From: Winogradskyella sp.
Lineage (GTDB): Bacteria; Bacteroidota; Bacteroidia; Flavobacteriales; Flavobacteriaceae
Reading direction: 5' to 3'
DNA length: 64,000 nt
Assembly (NCBI RefSeq): GCF_028289625.1
Contig: NZ_JANQOM010000040.1
Coordinates: 20,332-84,331 of the forward strand
The notes under the pieces are model-generated. The model made no database searches, was not told the origin of the DNA, and saw nothing but the letters and a program-made list of their open reading frames with translations. Position 1 is the first letter of the stretch. Each line of letters starts with the position of its first letter. The position numbers were made by a program, and so were the translations under genes. Of the stretch, positions 26,611-35,210 are shown piece after piece.

Positions 26611-28557
26611 TTATTGTTTTTCTAATACAATTATGCTGTTCTTTTGAGTTTCTACCACCTTATCCATAAATGTCTTTAAATAAGCATAGTATCCCGATTC
26701 GTAAATGGCTTTATCGAATTTAACCTTAAAGTATAGTGATAATTTATTGTCCTTTACTTCAAAATTACTGACAAACGAACCAGCCTTATCAGGTAATGCA
26801 TAGTTTAGAGATTGAGGTATCTCAAGGATTTTTAGATTATTTCCAAGATCAATGCTCATAACATATAAATATGAATCCCTATATCCGAAGTCGATAGGAT
26901 AAGTTCGCTCTTGTAGTTTAAACGGGTTTTCTTCAAAAAATGTTATTAGAAAAGGATTGAGATAGATTTTATTACCAATAAATTCAGGTTCAAATGTAAA
27001 ATTGATATGTTCTTTAAGACTGAAATCTTTTTTATCAAAATCGATGACTTCAAGATTATCGATTTCAAAATTAGTGTAATTCTCAGCTTTGATTTTTTTG
27101 TAGTCTTGGACATTTTCATCAAATCTACGCTTTAACAAATGTGAATGATAGCCTGAAAAATTACTCTCCAATTCGCCAGAAATAGATGTTTCGTCAAAAG
27201 TATTGAGTTGAACCCTATGTTGTCTTACAGAATATTTTTTAGGGTCAATATCTACCCAATAACTCCCATCTTTAAAATCAATAAGTCTACCATATTGGTT
27301 GAGGCATCTGTAAGGAAGTTCACCAAAAGATAAATATGGATTAGTGGCATCTAGTAAATAATTAGTCCCGTTAACATTCACGCTGACAATTACATAATTA
27401 AATTCAGTAAGTATAGGATATAATTTAGTAGCTAGACCACGTTCTCTAGTAGACAATAGAATAGGGTAAACCTCATAATTCTCATTAAACAGTAGATTAA
27501 GTAACAACAGATTAATTTCAAAAGCGTTACCTACTTTATTGTTTAACAAATCCTTTACCGAAACTTCAAATCGACCGTATTTTTTATCCCATCTGTAATT
27601 ATCTAAAACATAATTATATATCGCTTTCGTCTTATCAAGTGGGTTTTCAATGTTACTTATTTCTGCTGGTAATACTTTTTTAACAAGGCTTTTTTTATTG
27701 ATTTGTCGGCCGAAATCAGAATCATTTTTTAACTCCTGGTCTGTATATTCCCATGTGTTAGTAATCCTGTCAACACTACCATCAAAACCACGTACTACAC
27801 TGAGCTCATACTCAATTCTCGACATGTAGTTTAGCGGAGTTGTTGTAAAGGCCTCAGCTTTATATGCAGGAATATTTTTCATTACATATTTTGACATAGA
27901 ACAATCGGCACTTCCACCTCCTCCAACCTCCAAACAGTTCTTCTCTAACCAAGATTCATTAGTCTCTAAAGGAATACTACCCACTAGTTTTGTATGGTAT
28001 TCATAGTTTGCGGGTATACTAGTATTATATTCACTATATAGTACTGGATCTGGACCTTGAAAATACCATGGTTGATATTTCGAAATAAATCGTGATTCGG
28101 TCTCGTAACTAATGGTTATGACACTGCCTACTTTAACTTTCGGTAGTACAATCTTAACTAATGTATAGTCTTTATTATCTTCTTCAAAAATACCACTTTT
28201 TGTTAGCTTGGTTCTTTCCATGTCACCATCAACGAGATTATAAGTTGCACCTTTAATATTCTTTATAGATTCTTTTGAAGATTTTCCTTTATAGAGTCTA
28301 ACTTCAAATTCACCACGTTCAATGCCTTCAGCCTTTAATATTTTAATTTTTTGCTTTAGTTGAAATACTAACTTAAACGTTTTTCTGTCGATATAGCTAT
28401 TTCCGTAATCGTAAATTACTAGTGCATTGGCAGTAGAATCTTTTTTGTAAGTATTAAGCAATAAATCAGGTCTTAAAACCTGCATGTCAACGTTGTAACT
28501 CTGGCCAAAACAAAATGCACTAATAATAAGAAGGATTGATACAAAGTTTAATTTCAT
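26611..28557 (-). CDS. DUF3857 / transglutaminase-like exported protein
   Basis: A 648-residue exported protein with a signal peptide ending CFGQ. The N-terminal half is a DUF3857 domain (about residues 50-260) and the middle a transglutaminase-like fold (about 290-430). The usual catalytic cysteine of the GDC motif is replaced (NKVGNAFEINLLLLNLL) and the usual histidine segment reads FNYVIVSV, while the aspartate of YLLDATNP remains. The domain is therefore probably not an active transglutaminase, which is common in this Bacteroidetes subgroup. The C-terminal region corresponds to DUF3858-like beta structure. Neighbours on the same strand give no pathway hint. Confidence 0.83.
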   Translation of the reverse strand: MKLNFVSILLIISAFCFGQSYNVDMQVLRPDLLLNTYKKDSTANALVIYDYGNSYIDRKTFKLVFQLKQKIKILKAEGIERGEFEVRLYKGKSSKESIKNIKGATYNLVDGDMERTKLTKSGIFEEDNKDYTLVKIVLPKVKVGSVITISYETESRFISKYQPWYFQGPDPVLYSEYNTSIPANYEYHTKLVGSIPLETNESWLEKNCLEVGGGGSADCSMSKYVMKNIPAYKAEAFTTTPLNYMSRIEYELSVVRGFDGSVDRITNTWEYTDQELKNDSDFGRQINKKSLVKKVLPAEISNIENPLDKTKAIYNYVLDNYRWDKKYGRFEVSVKDLLNNKVGNAFEINLLLLNLLFNENYEVYPILLSTRERGLATKLYPILTEFNYVIVSVNVNGTNYLLDATNPYLSFGELPYRCLNQYGRLIDFKDGSYWVDIDPKKYSVRQHRVQLNTFDETSISGELESNFSGYHSHLLKRRFDENVQDYKKIKAENYTNFEIDNLEVIDFDKKDFSLKEHINFTFEPEFIGNKIYLNPFLITFFEENPFKLQERTYPIDFGYRDSYLYVMSIDLGNNLKILEIPQSLNYALPDKAGSFVSNFEVKDNKLSLYFKVKFDKAIYESGYYAYLKTFMDKVVETQKNSIIVLEKQ

Positions 28558-28565
28558 AATTAGGC

Positions 28566-29927
28566 TTATAGTTGAATGATTTTCAGTCTTTTGTTCTTTC
28601 GCATATAACTTTGAATAATATGCTGGGTGTCTCTGTTGTTCTCCATTGGAGTTATGAGTGATTCCAAGATGTCTCGATTATTAATCTGATAGTTTAAATC
28701 AAAAAAACCAATACCTTTAAAGATACCATCTTCTATGAGAATAACACTTCTCTCGTCAATATCTCTTCCTCTATCAATAAGAATCATATCTTTATTGTTA
28801 TATGAGTTTTTTTCAATGACGGCCATGGTACGTTCATTATAGGTTTTAGGCGCTTCTTTATTGATGCATGCGCCATTGCAGTTTTCGATTTCGTAATTAA
28901 AACAGCTCGTTTCTGATTTTTCCAAACCACATAATTTAGTGCAGAGTTCGTAGGTTTCAACCATTCTGCTCAGAAATGAAACAGCACTTTTTCTATTTGT
29001 AAATGTAGTAATGGGCTTTTCGCCTTTTTTTATTTGGCTTATACGAAGATTAATGTAACCATCATCATCTATAAAGCTGTATAGCCCTTGAGAGAATTGA
29101 TTGCGTTTTAGAGCTCTATTTAGAACAGGTTTATTTGTTTTTATTTCTTCATTCTCCTTTAAAAGTGCGATAAGTTCGCTACCTGTTTTCTCGTAGGTGA
29201 CCGCTGCGACTTGAACTTGAATCTTCTTTGACTTTGAATTTCTATTCGTAAAATGTTGTGTTATACGTTTTCTTATATTATTGCTCTTACCAATGTAAAT
29301 AATATTACCATTTTCATCATGAATGTAATACACTCCAGTATCACTTGGTAACTCTTCAATGATATCTTTAAGATTAGATGCCACCTTCGATTTTTTCTCA
29401 ACTTTTACAGCATCTTTAATAATCTTTTTATCACTATCCTTGCTCAACAAGGTCTTGAATAACTTTACGGTTGCCATGGCGTCACCATTGGCTCGATGTC
29501 TTTCGCTTACAGGAATGCCAAGGGCTCTAGTCAATTTACCCAGACTATAAGACTCCATTTCTGGTATAAGTTCTTGAGATAATTCTACGGTACAAAGGGT
29601 TTTGCGTTTAAAGGCAAAACCTAAGCGTTTAAATTCAGTTTTTAAAATCCGATAATCAAAATCTGCATTGTGTGCTACTAGAATACAATCTTCAGTAATT
29701 TCTACGATACGTTTGGCAACTTCATAGAATTTAGGTGCGTTTCTAAGCATGTTAGAATTAATCCCTGTAAGATTTACCACGAAAGGTTGAATTTCGCGCT
29801 CAGGATTAATTAAGGAAATAAACTGGTCTGTGACCTTGTGACCATCAAATCGATAAATGGCAATTTCAGTGATACCTTCTTCATTGTATTTGCCGCCAGT
29901 AGTTTCTATGTCTAATATTGCGTAAAT
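28566..29927 (-). CDS. DnaQ-like exonuclease fused to GIY-YIG nuclease (ATT start)
   Basis: A 453-residue nuclease made of an N-terminal 3'-5' exonuclease of the DnaQ/PolC epsilon type and a C-terminal GIY-YIG domain of the UvrC/Cho type. Exo motif I is DIETTG, encoded upstream of the first GTG (29780) and directly after an in-frame TAA (29931-29933). The only codon that gives the family N-terminus is ATT at 29927 (residues then read IYAILDIETTGG, where relatives have M). Exo II is AHNADFDYRIL, Exo III is HRANGDAMAT with the catalytic His and Asp. The GIY-YIG domain begins GVYYIHDENGNIIYIGKS. UvrC-like zinc or cysteine residues occur further on (CTKLCGLEKSETSCF, CNGAC). The protein likely acts in DNA repair. 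The gene lies 13 bases after yggS. If translation starts at GTG the exonuclease would lack motif I. Confidence 0.85.
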   Translation of the reverse strand: MYAILDIETTGGKYNEEGITEIAIYRFDGHKVTDQFISLINPEREIQPFVVNLTGINSNMLRNAPKFYEVAKRIVEITEDCILVAHNADFDYRILKTEFKRLGFAFKRKTLCTVELSQELIPEMESYSLGKLTRALGIPVSERHRANGDAMATVKLFKTLLSKDSDKKIIKDAVKVEKKSKVASNLKDIIEELPSDTGVYYIHDENGNIIYIGKSNNIRKRITQHFTNRNSKSKKIQVQVAAVTYEKTGSELIALLKENEEIKTNKPVLNRALKRNQFSQGLYSFIDDDGYINLRISQIKKGEKPITTFTNRKSAVSFLSRMVETYELCTKLCGLEKSETSCFNYEIENCNGACINKEAPKTYNERTMAVIEKNSYNNKDMILIDRGRDIDERSVILIEDGIFKGIGFFDLNYQINNRDILESLITPMENNRDTQHIIQSYMRKNKRLKIIQL

Positions 29928-29940
29928 ACTTTAGTTCTTT

Positions 29941-30603
29941 TTAGTTCATATAGTTTCTTGCTCCAAATATACTACTTCCTACACGTATCATATTACTCCC
30001 GCAATCAATGGCTAATTGATAATCTCCGCTCATGCCCATGGAAATAATTTTAAGCTTTGGGCATTGAATTTTTAATTCGTCAAAAGTTGATTTTAAGAAA
30101 TTAAATTCATTTTCTATTTGCTTCATATTATCAGTAAATGTAGCCATTCCCATTAAGCCTAGTATGTTAATGTTTTTTAATTCTGAAAATTCTTCAGATA
30201 GGAGTAGTGCAGAAGCGTCTTTGGCAGACATGCCAAATTTACTATCTTCTTTAGCAATCTTAATTTGAAGCAAACAGTCAATAATTCTATCATGTCTTTT
30301 GGCTTGCTTATCTATTTCACTCAGAAGTTTAAGACTATCTACACCGTGAATTAGGCTGACAAATTCAGCCATGTATTTAACCTTATTTCGCTGCACGTGA
30401 CCAATCATATGCCATTGAATATCTTTTGGCATTTGTTCGTGCTTTTCCACCATCTCCTGGATTTTATTTTCTCCAAAAATCCGTTGACCAGCATTATAGG
30501 CTTCCATTAAGTTGCTCACTGGCTTTGTCTTTGATACTGCAACTAAAGAGACATGTTCAGGTAAGGATGATTTTATTTCCAGTAGATTTTTACTAATACT
30601 CAT
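29941..30603 (-). CDS. YggS family pyridoxal-phosphate homeostasis protein
   Basis: A PLP-binding TIM-barrel protein that maintains vitamin B6 and amino-acid balance without a known reaction. The 220 residues contain the PLP lysine in VAVSKTKP, the GENKIQEM segment, WHMIGHVQRNKVKY and the C-terminal MGMSGDYQLAIDCGSNMIRVGSSIFG (given here in part, SMGMSGDY). The start at ATG 30603 is chosen over 30618 because it gives the family N-terminus MSISKNLLEI and an 11-base overlap with the upstream gene (ATGAGTATTAG), a typical coupled arrangement. Confidence 0.92.
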   Translation of the reverse strand: MSISKNLLEIKSSLPEHVSLVAVSKTKPVSNLMEAYNAGQRIFGENKIQEMVEKHEQMPKDIQWHMIGHVQRNKVKYMAEFVSLIHGVDSLKLLSEIDKQAKRHDRIIDCLLQIKIAKEDSKFGMSAKDASALLLSEEFSELKNINILGLMGMATFTDNMKQIENEFNFLKSTFDELKIQCPKLKIISMGMSGDYQLAIDCGSNMIRVGSSIFGARNYMN

Positions 30604-31831
30604 AAATCGTAATTCCACTTCGCAATTTAGGCAAAATATAAGTACTTTTTGGTGGCATTTTTAGACCTTCATCCGCAATTTCCTTCATTTGTTGTACCGT
30701 AGCTGGGCACATGCCAAAACCTACTTTAAATTGGCCACTGTCAACACTGGTTTTGATGGTAATCATTTCGTGTTTGCCATGCACATATTCAATTCTGCTA
30801 TCATTTCTTAAATCGTCTATGCCTAAAATCGGTTGTAAAATAGTTTTGTAAAGCAGTTGGGCGTCGAGCTTATCAAGTGCTGTGTCGAATTTGTAGTTGG
30901 CTTTTCTTAAATAAAGTGAATAAAACTCACCGTCTAAATACATACTAAAATGATGTGGTTTAGAAGGGTGGTAAGGTACTGTACCACAATTGCTTATTCT
31001 AAAATTTGCATCGAGTTTGATAAGGAATTCCTCTTTAGTTAAACCATTTAAGTCTTTGATTAATCGACTAAATTCTTGTATCACCAAATCAGATTCTGGG
31101 ATAAGGTAAGACATGAAAAAGTTATAAGATTCCGAACCATTGTGATCGGGATTCTTTTGCTTTTCATCCTTATAAAGTAAAAATGATGAAGCTGATCTAT
31201 GGTGACCATCCGCAATATATATGGTTTTCATTTTTTTAAATTCTTCCTGAATAATTGCCATGGTTTCTTCATTATCAATTTTCCAGAGGTAGTGTGTATC
31301 TCTGTAGGTCATTGTAAACTCAAATTCGGCATGATTCTTTTGAGCATCTTCTATGATATCGGAAATGATGGTATTATCAGGATAGGTGAGTAGCACAGGC
31401 TCTGCATTAAAACCTACGGTTTGCAGATAGTTTTTAAAGGTTTGCTCGCGTTTGGCTATAGTTTCTTCATGTTTTTTTATGATGTCGTTTTCATAGTCTT
31501 CTGCACTTGTGGCCGCAATAATGCCGCTAAAGACCTGTTTGTGTCTGTTCACTATTTTATAAACATAAAATGATGCTTTTTGGTCCGTAACAAAAATACC
31601 ATCCTCTTTAAACTCTAAATAACGATTTCTAACTAGCTTATAACGTTCATTACCAGTAACTTCCTGAGAATACTTATAACCGGGATTTACGACATGAAGA
31701 AAACTGTATGGATTGTAGTCCATACGAGATTCGCGTTCGTCAACGGTATAGCTTTGATAGGGACGTGCAGCCACCAAGCCTACGATGGCTCTTGTGGGTT
31801 TTACTGCTTTAAATGGAATTATTTTTGCCAT
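30593..31831 (-). CDS. DUF1015 family protein
   Basis: A 412-residue soluble protein of the DUF1015 family, found widely in anaerobic and marine bacteria and often linked to serine or D-lactate metabolism genes. Recognisable family segments are IPFKAVKPTRAIVGLVAARP at the N-terminus, ADGHHRSASS near the middle and the C-terminal PPKSTYILPKLRSG. The HHR motif suggests a nucleotide or metal site, but no reaction is established. It overlaps yggS at its 3' end and starts the base before the stop of the upstream M23 gene, so all are one operon. Confidence 0.82.
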   Translation of the reverse strand: MAKIIPFKAVKPTRAIVGLVAARPYQSYTVDERESRMDYNPYSFLHVVNPGYKYSQEVTGNERYKLVRNRYLEFKEDGIFVTDQKASFYVYKIVNRHKQVFSGIIAATSAEDYENDIIKKHEETIAKREQTFKNYLQTVGFNAEPVLLTYPDNTIISDIIEDAQKNHAEFEFTMTYRDTHYLWKIDNEETMAIIQEEFKKMKTIYIADGHHRSASSFLLYKDEKQKNPDHNGSESYNFFMSYLIPESDLVIQEFSRLIKDLNGLTKEEFLIKLDANFRISNCGTVPYHPSKPHHFSMYLDGEFYSLYLRKANYKFDTALDKLDAQLLYKTILQPILGIDDLRNDSRIEYVHGKHEMITIKTSVDSGQFKVGFGMCPATVQQMKEIADEGLKMPPKSTYILPKLRSGITIYEY

Positions 31832-32479
31832 TTAATTTCTGTTTTTTCTAATAAAATCTGTTGGCTCTAAATATCTGGCGGTGTCATTTGTGTAACCACT
31901 ACCAATTTCCAAATCTAAGGAATCTCTGATTTCAAAATGTAAATGGGTATGATATAATTTATTACATGTGATAATCGTTCCAATTTGTTCACCTTTTTTT
32001 ATAAACTGATTTGGTTTTACCAGCATTGTGTTACAATGGGCATATAAGGATTCATATAAATTTCCATCCAATAAATGAACGATTCTTATTACATTTCCCC
32101 ACTTACTAACATACGCTTTTGCTTCACTTATATAGCCATTTCCTATAGCATATACAGGTTTGTCCATATATATGCTTTCTTCACCAAATCCATTCGAGCC
32201 ATCTATAAGATGCCTATTAGATCCCAATTTCTGTTTGTTGAAATAACCCATACCCATAGCATTTGGTTTTATAACAGGAAAATCAAAATCTTTTGCAATG
32301 TATTGAGGATTATCCGTGAATAATGATTTATAATCGATTTCCTTTTTATCAATCTCAATGTTACTTTCTAATGCCACATGTTCCTCAGAAGAAGAGATGT
32401 TTTCAATATTAACCTCCTTATTGTTCTCACAAGATGTAATTACAATTGTAAAGAATAAATATTTGAAAACTTTAGTCAT
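31832..32479 (-). CDS. M23 family metallopeptidase lipoprotein
   Basis: A 215-residue lipoprotein with lipobox IVITSC (C17). The C-terminal half is a LytM-type domain: R-H-L-I-D-G-S for the first zinc ligands, PVYAIGNGYIS, and the H-x-H motif in YHTHLHFEI. It would cleave peptidoglycan cross-bridges or a related peptide in the periplasm or outer membrane. The first ligand motif is HxxD rather than the usual HxxxD, which is a small departure. It abuts the DUF1015 gene without spacing and follows the 3-hydroxyacyl-CoA dehydrogenase gene by three bases. Confidence 0.84.
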   Translation of the reverse strand: MTKVFKYLFFTIVITSCENNKEVNIENISSSEEHVALESNIEIDKKEIDYKSLFTDNPQYIAKDFDFPVIKPNAMGMGYFNKQKLGSNRHLIDGSNGFGEESIYMDKPVYAIGNGYISEAKAYVSKWGNVIRIVHLLDGNLYESLYAHCNTMLVKPNQFIKKGEQIGTIITCNKLYHTHLHFEIRDSLDLEIGSGYTNDTARYLEPTDFIRKNRN

Positions 32480-32482
32480 TAA

Positions 32483-33370
32483 CTATTGAAACTGTTTCGA
32501 AACGTTTTCAGCCTTTCTACTTTCAGAATAATCATAAAAACCTTCACCAGATTTTACACCTAGCTTTCCTGCTCTTACCATATTTACAAGAAGAGGGCAA
32601 GGAGCATACTTTGGATTTTTAAAACCATCATACATTACATTTAATATAGACAGGCAAACATCTAATCCTATGAAATCTGCTAATTGTAATGGGCCCATTG
32701 GATGCGCCATTCCTAATTTCATAACCGTGTCGATTTCTTGCACACCAGCTACGCCATTGTATAGTGTTTCAATGGATTCATTAATCATTGGCATCAAAAT
32801 ACGATTGGCCACAAACCCAGGGTAATCATTAACTTCTGTAGGAACCTTACCTAAAGTTTTGGATAATTCCATAATGGTGTTTGTAACTTCGTCACTTGTA
32901 CTATAACCTCTAATGATTTCTACCAATTTCATAATTGGTACGGGATTCATAAAGTGCATCCCAATAACCTTATCCGGTCGTGATGTTACGGCAGCGATTT
33001 GAGTAATAGAAATAGATGATGTATTGGTTGCCAAAATAGTATCCTCTCCACAAGCCTCATCAAGTTGCTTAAAGATTTTTAATTTTAAATCTACATTTTC
33101 GGTTGCAGCTTCAACAACTAGACTTGCATATTCAACACCTTCGGTAATATCTGTAAATAAAGTGATATTGTCTAAAGTCGCTTGCTTATCGGCCGCAGTA
33201 ATTTTTTCTTTGGCCACCATTCGGTCTAAGTTTCTCGAAATGGTTTCCACACCTTTTTTAAGGGATATCTCGTTAATGTCTATAAGTTGTACTTTAAATC
33301 CAGATTGCGCAAAAGTATGGGCAATTCCGTTTCCCATGGTTCCTGCTCCAATTACGGCTACGTTTTTCAT
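32483..33370 (-). CDS. 3-hydroxyacyl-CoA dehydrogenase (3-hydroxybutyryl-CoA type)
   Basis: Oxidises 3-hydroxyacyl-CoA to 3-ketoacyl-CoA with NAD in fatty-acid oxidation or butanoate metabolism. The 295-residue single-function form has the Rossmann motif GAGTMGNGIA at residues 7-16, the catalytic His-Asn in MHFMNPVP, and the C-terminal helical domain with LGMAHPMGP. The start is ATG 33370 (MKNVAVIGAG); the longer frame to 33406 would translate an intergenic inverted repeat. No other beta-oxidation genes are next to it. Confidence 0.93.
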   Translation of the reverse strand: MKNVAVIGAGTMGNGIAHTFAQSGFKVQLIDINEISLKKGVETISRNLDRMVAKEKITAADKQATLDNITLFTDITEGVEYASLVVEAATENVDLKLKIFKQLDEACGEDTILATNTSSISITQIAAVTSRPDKVIGMHFMNPVPIMKLVEIIRGYSTSDEVTNTIMELSKTLGKVPTEVNDYPGFVANRILMPMINESIETLYNGVAGVQEIDTVMKLGMAHPMGPLQLADFIGLDVCLSILNVMYDGFKNPKYAPCPLLVNMVRAGKLGVKSGEGFYDYSESRKAENVSKQFQ

Positions 33371-33381
33371 ATTAATTATTT

Positions 33382-33448
33382 TGGTGACTGAGGCTCTCAA
33401 AGTCACATCACATTAATATTATGGTCACTTCGAGAGCCTCAGTGACCA
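33382..33448. repeat. Long intergenic inverted repeat
   Basis: The arms 33382-33405 and 33423-33448 are imperfect inverted repeats of about 25 bases with a perfect 11-base core (CTGAGGCTCTC at 33388-33398 and its complement at 33432-33442). The centre is AT-rich. The sequence type (GGTCACTGAG...GAAGTGACC) is familiar as a dispersed intergenic palindrome in flavobacterial genomes. It may act as a transcript stabiliser or a weak terminator between two minus-strand genes. Confidence 0.75.
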
Positions 33449-33463
33449 GTAATTTTTAAGAAT

Positions 33464-34423
33464 TTAAAACTGATTTATAATCATTGTTGCCACTCGCAAA
33501 GCTTCTGTACCATCATGCAGTGTTACAATAGGTTTTGTGTTGTTATTGATAGCATCAGCAAAAGTTTCGAGTTCATCCAAAATAGCATTATTATTCTCTA
33601 TTTCTGGATTATCAAAATAGATTTGTTTTTTTACTCCTTCTGCATTTTGAAGAATCATATCAAAATCACCAGGGTTCTCAGGCGCATCCTTCATTTTTAC
33701 AACTTCGCATTTTTTCTCTAAGAAGTCAACAGATATATAGGCATCCTTTTGGAAAAAACGCGTTTTACGCATATTCTTGAGAGAAATGCGACTTGCTGTG
33801 AGGTTTGCAACACAACCATTTTTAAACTCGATGCGTGCGTTAGCAATATCTGGTGTTTCACTTACCACAGAAACACCACTAGCAGAAATGTGTTTTACGG
33901 GTGAATTTACAACACTTAGAATAATATCTATATCATGAATCATTAGATCCAAAACCACAGGTACATCTGTACCACGAGGATTAAATTCAGCCAAGCGATG
34001 AGTTTCTATGAACATCGGATTTTCAATCTTATCACTTACTGCTATGAAAGCAGGATTAAAGCGCTCTACATGGCCTACTTGTCCTTTAACTCCATGTTCT
34101 GCTACTAATGTTCTAATGGTCTCAGCTTCTTCAACAGTATTTGTAATTGGCTTTTCAATAAAAATATGCTTCCCTTTACTAATCGCTTTTTTTGCACACT
34201 CGTAATGTGAAAGGGTAGGAGTTACAATATCTACAACATCAACAGAGTCTATTAGATTATCGATGGAATCAAAATAGGTGTACCCAAATTCTTCGGCTAC
34301 ACGTTTTGCATTTTTGGTATCTGCATCATAAAAGCCAACAAGCTCATACTTATCGGATTGATTGAGTAACCTTAGATGAATTTTTCCCAAGTGACCAGCA
34401 CCAAGAACACCAGCTTTAAGCAT
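33464..34423 (-). CDS. Gfo/Idh/MocA family oxidoreductase
   Basis: A 319-residue NAD(P)-dependent oxidoreductase acting on a sugar or similar polyol. The N-terminal Rossmann domain has GVLGAGHLGKIHL at residues 4-16 and the catalytic EKPITN motif near residue 92, and the family C-terminal domain has HDIDIILS. The substrate is not evident; many of the flavobacterial homologues are near UDP-sugar genes, here there is none. It is the first gene of a minus-strand operon that reads on through the inverted repeat; pcm is divergent with about 140 bases in between. Confidence 0.86.
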   Translation of the reverse strand: MLKAGVLGAGHLGKIHLRLLNQSDKYELVGFYDADTKNAKRVAEEFGYTYFDSIDNLIDSVDVVDIVTPTLSHYECAKKAISKGKHIFIEKPITNTVEEAETIRTLVAEHGVKGQVGHVERFNPAFIAVSDKIENPMFIETHRLAEFNPRGTDVPVVLDLMIHDIDIILSVVNSPVKHISASGVSVVSETPDIANARIEFKNGCVANLTASRISLKNMRKTRFFQKDAYISVDFLEKKCEVVKMKDAPENPGDFDMILQNAEGVKKQIYFDNPEIENNNAILDELETFADAINNNTKPIVTLHDGTEALRVATMIINQF

Positions 34424-34539
34424 GTTTTTCGATTTTTAACAAAAATAGGCGTTTTGCATCAAAAATTTAAAAAAGAACCTATAAAAAACTACGAATTCAA
34501 TAATTGAATTTTGAGATAGGAATTTGCTTTTCTTTGGGT

Positions 34540-34547
34540 TAATTTTG
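34540..34547 (+). promoter_or_regulatory. Candidate -7 box for pcm
   Basis: TAATTTTG fits TAnnTTTG and lies 18 bases before the TTG at 34566. No good -33 TTG with 17-23 spacing was found (a TTG at 34511 would need 26). If it is real, the transcript starts after the earlier TTG at 34524 and excludes that as a start codon. Confidence 0.35.
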
Positions 34548-34565
34548 TGTGAAACTAAACTAAAT

Positions 34566-35210
34566 TTGAAAGATACATTTAAGCATAAAGGGATGCGTCA
34601 ACAATTGGTTGACTCCATAAGAAAACATGGTGATATTAAAGATGAAGCTGTACTCGAAGCTATTAATAAAGTCCCAAGGCATCTTTTCATGGATTCGGGC
34701 TTTATAGATCATGCTTATGTGGATAAAGCTTTTCCTATTGCCGCAGATCAGACCATTTCACAACCTTATACTGTAGCGTTTCAAACCGAATTATTACAAG
34801 TGAAACCAGGCCATAAAGTTTTGGAAATTGGTACAGGCAGTGGCTACCAATGTGCTGTTTTGATTGAGCTAGGCGCCAAAGTTTATAGTATAGAACGGCA
34901 ACAAGAGCTTTTTAAAAAAACATCTAAGTTTTTGCCTAAAATTGGATACAGAGCCAAAAAACTAGTTTTTGGGGATGGCTATAAAGGTTTACCAGAAGAA
35001 GCACCCTTCGATGGTATAATTGTCACAGCAGGAGCTCCTTTTGTCCCTAAAGCTCTGTTAAGTCAACTTAAAGTTGGTGGACGATTAGTAATTCCCGTTG
35101 GTGAAGACGTACAAACCATGACACTTTTTATAAGAAAAGGGCCAAAGGAATTCGAAAAACATGAGTTTGGGAAATTCAGATTTGTACCTCTATTAGAGGA
35201 TAAAAACTAA
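34566..35210 (+). CDS. pcm: Protein-L-isoaspartate O-methyltransferase
   Basis: Methylates L-isoaspartyl residues in damaged proteins with S-adenosylmethionine, starting their repair. The core motifs are QTISQPYTVA (substrate loop), VLEIGTGSGYQCAV (SAM binding) and the C-terminal GGRLVIPVG. I favour the TTG at 34566 (LKDTFKHKGMRQQL, with the family-like KDT-x-KHKG beginning, 214 residues); TTG 34524 precedes the likely transcript start, and ATG 34593 would shorten the N-terminus. The 3' end overlaps the convergent peptidase gene by four bases. Confidence 0.9.
   Translation: MKDTFKHKGMRQQLVDSIRKHGDIKDEAVLEAINKVPRHLFMDSGFIDHAYVDKAFPIAADQTISQPYTVAFQTELLQVKPGHKVLEIGTGSGYQCAVLIELGAKVYSIERQQELFKKTSKFLPKIGYRAKKLVFGDGYKGLPEEAPFDGIIVTAGAPFVPKALLSQLKVGGRLVIPVGEDVQTMTLFIRKGPKEFEKHEFGKFRFVPLLEDKN

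Noticed and set aside
33371..33406. N-terminal extension of 3-hydroxyacyl-CoA dehydrogenase
   Set aside because: It translates one arm of an intergenic inverted repeat; the Rossmann fold starts directly at 33370.
33024..33416. Plus-strand open frame of 130 codons opposite 3-hydroxyacyl-CoA dehydrogenase
   Set aside because: It is an antisense shadow of a well-conserved gene, with no family features and no start signal.
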